Source: Chloroflexota bacterium
GTDB taxonomy: Bacteria; Chloroflexota; Ktedonobacteria; Ktedonobacterales; Ktedonobacteraceae
DNA length: 15,421 bases
Direction: 5' to 3'
NCBI GenBank assembly: GCA_902810755.1
Contig: CADDYT010000150.1
Coordinates: 1 to 15,421 of the forward strand
Shown: piece by piece, positions 7,727 to 14,950 of the stretch
Numbering within the stretch: the stretch's first letter is position 1
Layout: each line of letters starts with the position of its first letter
Notes under the pieces: generated by a model
Databases searched by the model: none
Told to the model about the DNA's origin: nothing
Seen by the model: only the letters and a program-made list of their open reading frames with translations
Position numbers and translations under genes: made by a program

Positions 7727-8889
7727 CGCAGTTTATACGTTTTGTGCCGCGATCATCGCGTTCTTCCGGTGCATCTTCGCTGAATCTGCCTATGCATGCG
7801 TCTGTGGGCAGCGTCCATCCGGCGGCGCGGGCGGCCATGCAGCAGACGGGGGAGATGGCGCGGCAGCAGACGGGGCGCGGCTCGCAGCGTTTCCTGCAAG
7901 GCGGGCTGTCCGCGCCGATTACCGTGACCTGGGAGATTACCGCCGCGTGCAATATTGCCTGCGTTCACTGCCTCTCCTCGTCAGGGCAGCGCCGCCCGCG
8001 CGAACTGACGACCGAACAATCGCTCGCGCTGGTCGATGAACTGGCCGAGATGCAGGTATTTCAGATTCATTTTGGCGGCGGCGAGCCGTTTATGTACTAT
8101 GGCATCTGGGAGGTGCTTGAGCGGTGCAGCCAGCGCGGCCTCGTTATGTGCGTCAGCACCAACGGCACGCTGATCACGCCGGAGCGCGCTCGCCGTCTGA
8201 CGGAGTTCCAGCCGCTCTATTTTCAGGTAAGTCTGGATGGCGGCACGCCGCAGACCAATGATCGCATACGCGGCGCGGGCGTCTTCCAACGAGCGATGCG
8301 CGGACTGGAATTGCTGGCCGCCGAGCAGCACAGCCTGACCGTCAACTCCGTTCTCACCCGCTACAGCTTCGCCGAACTGGATCAGTTGTATGAGATCGCC
8401 GCCAGCTTCGGCGCAAAACTGCGCGTCACGCGCCTGCGCCCATCCGGTCGCGGTCGCGATGTCTGGAACGACCTGCACCCCACGCGCGAGCAGTACCACG
8501 AATTCACGCTCTGGCTGCAATCTCATCCCGATGTGCTGACCGCCGATTCGTTCTTCCACCTCAACGCCTTCGGCCAGAAACTGGCCGGGCTGGATATCTG
8601 CGGCGCGGCCACCGCTACCTGCTGCATCTGCCCTGAAGGCGAGGTCTACCCCTGCGCCTTCTTCCAGGCCCCCGAATTTGAGGCGGGAAACCTGCACGAA
8701 CACAGCTTCAAAGACATCTGGCGCAACTCCGCCCTCTTTGCCTTCTACCGCAGCATGGGCGCGGGGGCCTGTACCGGCTGCGGCCAGTACAACGCCTGTC
8801 ACGGCGGCTGCCCTGCCACCAAATGGTTTGTCTACCACAAACTCGATATTAAGGACCCGGAATGCGTGCTGGCCGGGACCTCCGCCTGA
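7723..8889 (+). CDS. mftC: Mycofactocin radical SAM maturase MftC
   Basis: A 388-aa radical SAM/SPASM enzyme that oxidatively decarboxylates the MftA terminal Tyr and then forms the Val-Tyr carbon-carbon bond. The [4Fe-4S] motif C76-x3-C80-x2-C83 sits in AACNIACVHCLSSSG, followed by the SAM-binding GGGEP. TADSFFHLNAFG and the C-terminal SPASM Cys set (CGAATATCCICPEGEVYPC ... CTGCGQYNACHGGC ... DPEC) match MftC closely. GAGGAG lies 8 nt before the ATG, supporting this start even though residues 1-60 are low-complexity and unlike the core; this extension is longer than in the actinobacterial enzyme as I recall it. It is coupled to mftB by ATGA. Its last 41 bp overlap the 3' end of mftF on the other strand. 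Confidence 0.95.
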   Translation: MTQFIRFVPRSSRSSGASSLNLPMHASVGSVHPAARAAMQQTGEMARQQTGRGSQRFLQGGLSAPITVTWEITAACNIACVHCLSSSGQRRPRELTTEQSLALVDELAEMQVFQIHFGGGEPFMYYGIWEVLERCSQRGLVMCVSTNGTLITPERARRLTEFQPLYFQVSLDGGTPQTNDRIRGAGVFQRAMRGLELLAAEQHSLTVNSVLTRYSFAELDQLYEIAASFGAKLRVTRLRPSGRGRDVWNDLHPTREQYHEFTLWLQSHPDVLTADSFFHLNAFGQKLAGLDICGAATATCCICPEGEVYPCAFFQAPEFEAGNLHEHSFKDIWRNSALFAFYRSMGAGACTGCGQYNACHGGCPATKWFVYHKLDIKDPECVLAGTSA

Positions 8890-10477
8890 TAACCGGCACC
8901 AGCGGCTTCCACGCCCTCTGCTTGATGCAGCCCCATAGCACGCCCACACCATAGGCGCAGTCATCCAGCAGCGAGCAGAGGGCAAATTCACCGAAACCCA
9001 TTTCAGGACGTAGCCGCACATAGTCCACGCCGATAACGATGGCGCAGGGGATGAGCGCGAGCGGCAGCAACGGCGGCAGCAGCATCCCGGTCAGCAACAT
9101 GGGCAGCGTATAATAGCGCGTCAGATGCCGACACAGATGATAGATATAAGCCAGGTGGCCGCGCAGTGTCGCCCGCGCAACCGCCAGCAGCCCCAGCGGC
9201 ACGCGCTGCTCTCTCGCCTGCCGCCACCGCCTCACCGCCCCGATCAGTGTGAGTATCAGCGCGAGGATAATGGGAATAAACGAACTCTGTAGGCGTCGAT
9301 TGATCGCGCGCGCGGTCGATTTATCGGCGGCTACGGGATTACGGGTATATGCAGTGAGATAGTCGTTGGTGGTGTTGGGAGCAAGGTTTGCGATTATGCC
9401 CCATAATCCCCATACGGCCAGGGCGGCGAAGGTGGCTTGTTCTGCTGGAAGAATAAGGACGCGGCGTTCCTGGGGGTGCAAGTGCAGCAGGACGGCCTCG
9501 GAGGAGGCGTAGGCGATGCGCGTGCGCAGGAAGTCGCGCAGGTTTGTACGGTAATCGTGGTAGACAGTACCGCAGGGCAGGTAGTGGACGCGATAGTCGG
9601 CAGCGAGCAGGCGACGGCAGAAATCCACGTCCTCGCCGAAGTCGAGCGGCGCGAAGCCTCCGATGTCCTGCCAGGCGGCGCGGCGCACCAGCAGGCTGGC
9701 GGCGGGAACGTAAGTGAGCGGGCCTGCCGCCTGCACCTCTTGCGGGCGCGCGCCCATGAAGAGCGAGGAGCGCACATCTTCGTAGCGTCCCAGCATGCTT
9801 GTGCGGTCATACGCGCGCAGCATGCCGCCGACCGCGCCCGTGCGCGCATCCTGAAATGCGGGTACCAGTTCTTTGAGCCAGCCGGGCGAGGCCACGCAGT
9901 CGCTATCGATGTAGGCAAGCAGTTCGTGACTTGCTGCCTGCGCGGCGGTGTTGCGCCCGACGCCCACGCCCTTTTGCGATGGATGGCGGATGACCCGTAT
10001 CGTCCAGCCATGCGTCGCCGTTTCCTCAATGAAGCGTTGCAGCATAGTTCCAGTCTCGTCCGTCGAGGCGTCATCGACGACGATGATTTCCAGGGCGTGG
10101 GCGGCATAGTTCAGCGCGAGCAGGGAGCGCAGGCAGCGTTCAAGCTGCGCGGCCCGGTTGCGGCTGGGGATGAGGATGGAGACGCACGGCCATGTCTGCG
10201 GCGGCAGGGCCGGGCCAGCTTCCAGCAGCCCTTTCCGGCATAGTTGCTCGCACAGGGCCTCAACCCGCTTTACAGGCAGGTTTGTATGCTGCGCCAGTTC
10301 CGCGCCTGTGCGCTCTCTGTCACAGGAAGCCAGCAGCCGTGCCGCATCGATGGGCAGGCGCACGGCGCGCAGGGGATAATTGCAGATCGCCCGCCCGCCC
10401 TCTTGTTCAAGCAGGACGCGCACGCCGCGCGCGCGCCGATAGCAGCCCGGCGCGGGTGCGGAATATGCTGTACTCAC
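8849..10477 (-). CDS. mftF: Mycofactocin glycosyltransferase MftF
   Basis: A 542-aa family-2 glycosyltransferase that in the known pathway adds beta-1,4-linked glucose units to the mycofactocin core. Residues 1-90 hold a small PqqD/winged-helix-like N-terminal domain. The GT-A domain starts at about 98 (VSILIPSRNR), with VVDDAS (133-138), the metal-binding D191-S-D193, GRNTAAQ and the acceptor-side E282-D283 in FGEDVDFCRRL. Residues from about 350 contain several hydrophobic segments, so the C-terminus is probably membrane-associated. The N-terminal domain followed by GT2 and a hydrophobic tail is the MftF arrangement. Translation starts at a GTG that overlaps the stop of the upstream gene in GTGA, giving tight coupling to the GxGYxYP protein. 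The gene converges on mftC with a 41-bp overlap. Confidence 0.92.
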   Translation of the reverse strand: MSTAYSAPAPGCYRRARGVRVLLEQEGGRAICNYPLRAVRLPIDAARLLASCDRERTGAELAQHTNLPVKRVEALCEQLCRKGLLEAGPALPPQTWPCVSILIPSRNRAAQLERCLRSLLALNYAAHALEIIVVDDASTDETGTMLQRFIEETATHGWTIRVIRHPSQKGVGVGRNTAAQAASHELLAYIDSDCVASPGWLKELVPAFQDARTGAVGGMLRAYDRTSMLGRYEDVRSSLFMGARPQEVQAAGPLTYVPAASLLVRRAAWQDIGGFAPLDFGEDVDFCRRLLAADYRVHYLPCGTVYHDYRTNLRDFLRTRIAYASSEAVLLHLHPQERRVLILPAEQATFAALAVWGLWGIIANLAPNTTNDYLTAYTRNPVAADKSTARAINRRLQSSFIPIILALILTLIGAVRRWRQAREQRVPLGLLAVARATLRGHLAYIYHLCRHLTRYYTLPMLLTGMLLPPLLPLALIPCAIVIGVDYVRLRPEMGFGEFALCSLLDDCAYGVGVLWGCIKQRAWKPLVPVIRRRSRPARIPGP

Positions 10478-12072
10478 GAGTTTTGCCGAATCATAGCAAG
10501 CAGCGTTCCTGGCGTCACTATTTCATAGTCGCTGCCCAGTTGTTGCGCGACCTGCTTGAGATCAGTCGGTGTCATCGACCACGCCATAATGTAGACATTC
10601 AGGAAAAGCGGGCGTTGCTGCATGCCGGCTGCCGCGCCGGTAATCATGCTGACCGCCTGCGAGGCGCTGCTGGCAAGACCGAGGTTGCGGTAAATGGGCA
10701 TGCCATCGACCAGCTTCCATTCTGGATGCTGCGAACCTGAGCCGCTCAGCAGGCCGGTCACGCCATAGGGGGCGAGCGCCTGCGCGAACTGTTGTTGCAG
10801 TTGTTCGTTGGAAAATTCCTGACCCGTCGCCCGCAAGCCGCCCAGTACCGGTAGACCGCTTGACTCCAGCGGCGTAGAATCCAGAATTTCGAGCAGGCTC
10901 AGATGCATTTGCTGCATCAACTGGCCGGTCTGTTCAAGGAAAGCGGGCAGGTTCTGCGGAGGCCAGAACGAAGGGAACATGTAGCCCGCGCCGCTCGGCC
11001 CGGCGATCAGTTCGTCACTGGCCGTTGCCGTGCTGGCATAGTACGCGGCCAGGGATGGCGCAGCCTGAAGCAGTACGGGCGAAATTGTCCAGCCGAGGGG
11101 AAGGCTGCCGCGCGCGCTATTGTTCCAGAGCAACTGCAAACGGCGTTCGCAATATTGCAGGTTGTCGCCATCACTGATGGTAAACGAGACGTAGACTTTG
11201 TCGGCCTGAGGCGTTTGCGCGGCGGGTACAGCTTTCTGCGGCGGCAGCGGCGCGCTGGCCGCGACGGCGGTGAAGACTTCCAGGTTGGAGAAGAGATCGC
11301 TTGCCAGCACGGTCATCGCCACTTTTGAGGTCATCGCCACGCCGCTCGGCTCATCAATGAACCAGCCGAGGTGGGTTGCCCCTGGCGCGAATTTGCTGAG
11401 AATCTGCTCCATCAGGCTATGTTCGGAAGAGAGCAGGTTGGTGAGGTCGGGCAGAATGTCGCGCGAATCGAGCCAGTAGACGAAGGTGCGCGTGGCTACC
11501 AGGAATGAGCGCAGGGAGATCGCCCCCTCCGGGTTGAGGCCGGCGATCAGCCGCGACGAAGAGGCATCCAGCAGGTTCTCATACGCCCACTGATACGCCT
11601 GAAAGCGCGTCTTCCACTCAAACTGGTTCAAATCGAAGAGACTGGCGAGCTTGAAAGGCGTTTGCAGCGCCTGTGCCTGAGCCGGGGAGACAATGATGCC
11701 GTCGCGCTGCCCCGCTATTGTTGTGGCGATATTGATACTATCGGCAAAATTGGGGTTGTAAATAATCATCCCCTGCACGCTGTCGCGATATTTGATGAGC
11801 AGCGCGTCAAGCACATCGTTGTTTTTAGCCGTTGCATATGTATGCTGCACATGTGGAAAAACCGTTTTCAACCAGAAATCGTCTTGCGGACTGACCTGCA
11901 GGTACACTCTGGGCTGCGGGCGGTTAATCAGGCCCGCCAGCGTCGTAATCGTCAACATGGCCTCACGCGAGGCCCCACGAATATCATAGACCTCAAGCTG
12001 CTGCGGCGTTTGAAAACCCGGTACCAGCCGGTTCGCCGCCCAATCTAACCCCGCGACCTCGTTCTTGCTCAT
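10474..12072 (-). CDS. GxGYxYP-family putative glycoside hydrolase, cytoplasmic
   Basis: A 532-aa protein that I place in the GxGYxYP family from GAGYMFPSFWP (361-371; Phe replaces the motif's Tyr) and the acidic stretch FTISDGDNLQY (297-307). An N-terminal domain contains LTITTLAGLINRPQPRVYL (40-58), which fits the family's N-terminal region. Members are called glycoside hydrolases by fold comparison; I know of no settled substrate. There is no signal peptide or membrane segment here, which suggests an intracellular role. The ATG at 12072 is chosen because AAGGAG lies 8-9 nt before it; an upstream in-frame ATG at 12120 lacks this. The stop overlaps the mftF start. Since MftF builds oligoglucosyl chains, a role in trimming or remodelling the mycofactocin glycan is plausible, but this is inference from coupling. 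Confidence 0.8.
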   Translation of the reverse strand: MSKNEVAGLDWAANRLVPGFQTPQQLEVYDIRGASREAMLTITTLAGLINRPQPRVYLQVSPQDDFWLKTVFPHVQHTYATAKNNDVLDALLIKYRDSVQGMIIYNPNFADSINIATTIAGQRDGIIVSPAQAQALQTPFKLASLFDLNQFEWKTRFQAYQWAYENLLDASSSRLIAGLNPEGAISLRSFLVATRTFVYWLDSRDILPDLTNLLSSEHSLMEQILSKFAPGATHLGWFIDEPSGVAMTSKVAMTVLASDLFSNLEVFTAVAASAPLPPQKAVPAAQTPQADKVYVSFTISDGDNLQYCERRLQLLWNNSARGSLPLGWTISPVLLQAAPSLAAYYASTATASDELIAGPSGAGYMFPSFWPPQNLPAFLEQTGQLMQQMHLSLLEILDSTPLESSGLPVLGGLRATGQEFSNEQLQQQFAQALAPYGVTGLLSGSGSQHPEWKLVDGMPIYRNLGLASSASQAVSMITGAAAGMQQRPLFLNVYIMAWSMTPTDLKQVAQQLGSDYEIVTPGTLLAMIRQNS

Positions 12073-12164
12073 AACGATGCTCCTTCCGTTTTTTGTTCGC
12101 CTCATAATAGACCCTTGCATTATAGACGCTGGCGCAACTTCTTTCTAGAGACGAGAAAAACTCA

Positions 12165-12392
12165 TCAAACATGCCTGGCAAGGTAATCAGTCATCGCCGT
12201 TCTCAACTGTAGTAGCGACTGCTCTACAGAATTAAGTGCTGTTTCCACTTCCTGATAGCCTGTCTCCGGGATAACATCGAAATAACAGGCAAAGGAGTAA
12301 AATTTCCACAGAGCCTTATACAGGTCATAGTGCCTGTCATTAATCAGACGCAACAGATCAGCCAGCTCACCTTGTTCCTGCATGCTCTCCAT
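12165..12392 (-). CDS. Small helical protein of unknown function
   Basis: A 75-aa protein not recognised as a known family. It looks all-helical, with a hydrophobic aromatic central part (LYKALWKFYSFACYFDVIPE, about 24-43) and an amphipathic C-terminal helix (VETALNSVEQSLLQLRTAM). The ATG at 12392 has AAGGAG about 10 nt upstream. It is the first gene of a minus-strand group with the GxGYxYP gene (92-nt gap) and mftF, and it lies directly behind a strong promoter-like sequence. A small accessory or adaptor role in that group is possible, but nothing in the sequence identifies it. Confidence 0.72.
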   Translation of the reverse strand: MESMQEQGELADLLRLINDRHYDLYKALWKFYSFACYFDVIPETGYQEVETALNSVEQSLLQLRTAMTDYLARHV

Positions 12393-12418
12393 TGTTCCTT
12401 CTCCTTTCTGCTATTAAA

Positions 12419-12428
12419 ACCATATGGT
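12419..12428. promoter_or_regulatory. Possible operator: 10-bp palindrome with a nearby half-repeat
   Basis: ACCATATGGT is a perfect palindrome. TAACCATATT follows at 12431-12440 and repeats its left half. Both lie between the likely transcription start of the small-protein gene and its ribosome site, a suitable place for a repressor. The neighbouring XRE-type protein is the obvious candidate to bind here. Function is inferred. Confidence 0.4.
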
Positions 12429-12447
12429 AATAACCATATTTTTATAA

Positions 12448-12477
12448 ATATTATTATTATAAACAGTCTGTTGTCAA
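12448..12477 (-). promoter_or_regulatory. Candidate promoter for the small protein, GxGYxYP gene and mftF
   Basis: On the minus strand a perfect TTGACA (12477-12472) is followed after 18 nt by TAATAT (12453-12448) in a markedly AT-rich stretch. It points at the small-protein gene starting at 12392. Read by eye. Confidence 0.5.
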
Positions 12478-12515
12478 TAGCAGGTTTGGGTTAGACTGGT
12501 TGGAAGAGGTGGATT

Positions 12516-12764
12516 ATGGCAATACGACTCAAAGTCAAAGAAATAGCGCAACAAAAAGGTATCAGTCAGGCGAAGCTGTCACGGCTTGCGGATGTAAATA
12601 TTTCCACTGTTCAGCTTATCTACCGCAAACCGCTGGAGGCAAACATCACCTTGCATACCCTGGACAGGATAGCACGGGTGCTGAGGGTGGACGCCTCGGA
12701 ACTCATTGAGAGTGTTGGAGAAGGGCAGGAGGAGGTACAGGCTTCCGGTGATGCCGGGAAGTAA
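12516..12764 (+). CDS. XRE/Cro-CI-type helix-turn-helix transcriptional regulator
   Basis: An 82-aa DNA-binding protein that is little more than one HTH domain. Residues 1-65 form the five-helix fold: LKVKEIAQQKGISQAKLSRL is helices 1-2, ADVNISTVQLIYRK carries the recognition helix, and LHTLDRIARVLRVDASELIE closes the domain. A short acidic tail follows. The ATG lies just after AAGAGGTGG. Single-domain XRE proteins usually dimerise on palindromes. The gene is divergent from the small-protein/GxGYxYP/mftF group and shares an AT-rich region with it that contains a palindrome, so local regulation, including of itself, is likely. No toxin partner is seen next to it. Confidence 0.85.
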   Translation: MAIRLKVKEIAQQKGISQAKLSRLADVNISTVQLIYRKPLEANITLHTLDRIARVLRVDASELIESVGEGQEEVQASGDAGK

Positions 12765-12906
12765 TCTGAAGGAAGCTTCAAGAGAAATACTCTTGACCCG
12801 GCAGGCTCAGCAGGAGTATGCTAATTATCGATGCGAGGGGCGTAACTCGTCGCCCGGAGCCGCGTTGGCTCCAGAGATGCCAGAAACGCTAGAGATGTCA
12901 GAGGCG

Positions 12907-12927
12907 ACCCACGCCGGTGTGGGTTTT
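12907..12927 (+). terminator. Probable weak intrinsic terminator
   Basis: ACCCAC (12907-12912), a 6-nt loop and GTGGGT (12919-12924) form a stem followed by TTTT. It would end the HTH transcript just before the ligase gene. The stem is short, so read-through is possible. Confidence 0.45.
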
Positions 12928-12969
12928 CCTATCCGAAGCGAGCCAGACCAGAAAGGATAGTAAGTAGAC

Positions 12970-14583
12970 ATGTCTGAACAAATGGTTGCACCCGAACTCT
13001 TCCGCCCGCCTGTCGATTTTCCTGAAGTTCCCTATGACCACCTGCTGCGCGAAGCAGCGGCGCGCAACCCCGACCGCACTGCCATTATCTACCACGACCT
13101 GATGTTGACCTACCGGGAAGTGGTCTCGATGGTCAACAGCATCGCCAACGGCCTGCGCGGCCTGGGCATTGGCAAGGGCGACCGTATCTGCCTGCTCACG
13201 CTCAACCGCCCGGAGTACACCATCACCTTCTTTGCCGCCGCCACCATCGGCGCGGTGGTCAGCCCGATGAATCCGGCGTATAAAGATCGCGAGGTGGGCT
13301 ACCAGCTTGAAAACTCCGAGGCCGGTACCATTGTTATCCAGCGCGAGCTGCTGCCCTTGCTGCAAACGGTACTCGGCCAGAAATCGCTGCCCAACCTCAA
13401 ACACGTCATCGTCACGGGCGAGACCGTGCCGGAGAGCATGCCGGAAGCCATCCCCTTCGGGCAATTGCTGCGCAACTCGTCGCCGAAACGCCCCGCGCCC
13501 GTCGATATCAGCCCCGATGACCTGCTGGCCCTGCCCTACTCGTCCGGCACCACCGGCTTCCCGAAGGGGACGCTGCTCACCCATCGCAATCTGGGCGTCA
13601 ACAACCTCCAGTTCACCACCGCGCTGCAGGTCGTTCCCGAAGATGTGGCCCTGATCTTCCTGCCCTTCTACCACATCTACGGCGTCATGCTCACCGGCGG
13701 CTTTCTCGTTGCCGGGGCCACGCAAGTCATCATGGAACGCTTTGACCTGCTGCAATCGCTGGAACTTTCCCAGAAACACGGCGTCACCTACTACTTTGCC
13801 GTGCCGCCCATTATCCTGGCCCTCGCCAACGCCCCCGTCGACCTGAGCAAGTTGAAGACGGTCAAATACGTCTTCTCCGGCGCCGCGCCCCTGCCGCTGG
13901 ATCCGGCGCGCAAGTTGCAGGAGAAATCGGGCGTCATCGTCGTGCAGGGCTACGGCATGACCGAAGCCTCCCCGCTCACGCACGCGCAGCCCCACGACCC
14001 CGCCCTCGTGCGCCTGGATAGCGTGGGCATGCCCGTCCACAACACCGAGCAGAAAATCGTCGACATCGAGACGGGCGAGCGCGAAGTGCCGGTCGGCGAA
14101 GACGGCGAGATCATTATTCGCGGCCCCCAGATCATGCAGGGCTACTGGAAGGCCCCTGCCGAAACAGCTGCTGCCCTGCGCAACGGCTGGCTCTACACCG
14201 GCGACATCGGCCACGTCGACGCCGACGGCTACACCTACATCGTCGATCGCAAGAAGGAGATGATCAAGTACAAAGGCTTCGGCATCGCCCCCGCCGAACT
14301 CGAATCTCTGCTCATGGAGCATCCTGCCGTCATGGACTCCGCCGTCATCGGCGTTCCCGACCCCGAAGCCGGCGAACTGCCCAAAGGCTTCGTCGTCATT
14401 CGCCAGGGCTACGACGTGACCACCGAAGACATCCTGTCCTTCGCCAACGGCAAACTCGCCGGCTACAAAAAGCTCCACGAAATCGAGTTCATTCAGGCTA
14501 TCCCGAAAGTCGCCTCCGGCAAAATCCTGCGCCGCGAACTCAAAGAACGCGAAAAAGCCCGCCGCGCCGGAAATCAAGGGTAA
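12970..14583 (+). CDS. 4-coumarate/long-chain acyl-CoA ligase-like enzyme (ANL superfamily)
   Basis: A 537-aa adenylate-forming ligase that activates a carboxylic acid with ATP and transfers it to CoA. The P-loop-like SSGTTGFPKG is at 191-200 and GYGMTE at 327-332. YTGD has its ribose-binding Asp at 412. The hinge DRKKEMIKYKG is at 426-436, and the catalytic Lys is K518 in PKVASGKILRREL. Length and motif set match the 4CL/fatty-acyl-CoA ligase branch; the acid cannot be told from sequence by eye. A weak AGGA lies about 13 nt before the ATG. The gene stands alone behind a terminator-like hairpin and ahead of a repeat-rich gap. Acyl-CoA metabolism could be linked to the alcohol/aldehyde oxidation next door, but that is speculative. 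Confidence 0.93.
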   Translation: MSEQMVAPELFRPPVDFPEVPYDHLLREAAARNPDRTAIIYHDLMLTYREVVSMVNSIANGLRGLGIGKGDRICLLTLNRPEYTITFFAAATIGAVVSPMNPAYKDREVGYQLENSEAGTIVIQRELLPLLQTVLGQKSLPNLKHVIVTGETVPESMPEAIPFGQLLRNSSPKRPAPVDISPDDLLALPYSSGTTGFPKGTLLTHRNLGVNNLQFTTALQVVPEDVALIFLPFYHIYGVMLTGGFLVAGATQVIMERFDLLQSLELSQKHGVTYYFAVPPIILALANAPVDLSKLKTVKYVFSGAAPLPLDPARKLQEKSGVIVVQGYGMTEASPLTHAQPHDPALVRLDSVGMPVHNTEQKIVDIETGEREVPVGEDGEIIIRGPQIMQGYWKAPAETAAALRNGWLYTGDIGHVDADGYTYIVDRKKEMIKYKGFGIAPAELESLLMEHPAVMDSAVIGVPDPEAGELPKGFVVIRQGYDVTTEDILSFANGKLAGYKKLHEIEFIQAIPKVASGKILRRELKEREKARRAGNQG

Positions 14584-14599
14584 TAGCTGGTACTTACCC

Positions 14600-14621
14600 G
14601 GCCTGCCGACGTCGGCAGGCC
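14600..14621. repeat. 22-bp perfect palindrome after the acyl-CoA ligase
   Basis: The sequence is self-complementary around 14610/14611 (core CTGCCGACGTCGGCAG). It lies 17 nt after the ligase stop. It would fold into a GC-rich hairpin in the mRNA, but no T-run follows, so it may slow transcription or protect the 3' end rather than act as a classic terminator. Confidence 0.75.
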
Positions 14622-14690
14622 ACGCGGCCAGTCGACCCCAACAGGGCCTGCTGTATGTGCGGCTGGCCCGATCGCGGATGGCCCGCTCTC

Positions 14691-14796
14691 AGGCCAGCCG
14701 CAAGAGGTGGCCCTACTATACACGCCGTCGATTGTGCGGCTCGCGGAGACCTGGGGGGCGAACGTATAGAGTAGGGCCACCTCTTGCGGCTGGCCT
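14691..14796. repeat. 27-bp inverted repeat with 52-nt loop
   Basis: The arms 14691-14717 and 14770-14796 are exact reverse complements. They extend imperfectly into ATAC/GTAT inside, where the right arm has two extra bases. The loop (14718-14769) is GC-rich and has no convincing frame. The arms contain the TGGCC word of the surrounding repeats, so the structure may have arisen by inversion within them or may be a small non-autonomous element. It could fold as a long hairpin in RNA. Confidence 0.8.
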
Positions 14797-14819
14797 GGGT
14801 GCGGGTGGCCTGGGTGGGG

Positions 14820-14950
14820 GCTTACACGGGGAGGTTTTTGGACGGATCGGCCTGGGAATCCGATGGAGAAGCGTTCCCAATGTTACCCTTTCCGTCGGCC
14901 TCTCAAGGGACTTTACAACAAATTTTCCCAAAAAACCTCCCCGTGTAAGC
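14820..14950. mobile_element. MITE-like element, 131 bp with 20-bp terminal inverted repeats
   Basis: The ends are 20-bp perfect inverted repeats: GCTTACACGGGGAGGTTTTT at 14820-14839 and its reverse complement at 14931-14950. The interior has no plausible coding frame and its base composition differs from the flanking GC-rich repeats. An identical 15-nt unit, TGGGTGCGGGTGGCC, lies on each side (14796-14810 and 14951-14965), as if the element interrupted a repeat array. A clear target duplication is not visible. No transposase is encoded, so it would be a non-autonomous element mobilised in trans. An alternative is a large structured RNA or terminator. Confidence 0.55.

Noticed and set aside
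12516..12764. Antitoxin of a toxin-antitoxin pair
   Set aside because: No toxin-like gene lies adjacent on the same strand; the divergent 75-aa protein does not resemble a known toxin.
12706..12960. 84-codon frame after and overlapping the HTH gene
   Set aside because: It overlaps the HTH gene in another frame, contains the terminator hairpin and has no protein-like features.
12898..14577. Long open frame (559 codons) antisense to the acyl-CoA ligase
   Set aside because: It mirrors the codon pattern of a clearly real ligase on the other strand, has no family-like motifs and reflects high GC.
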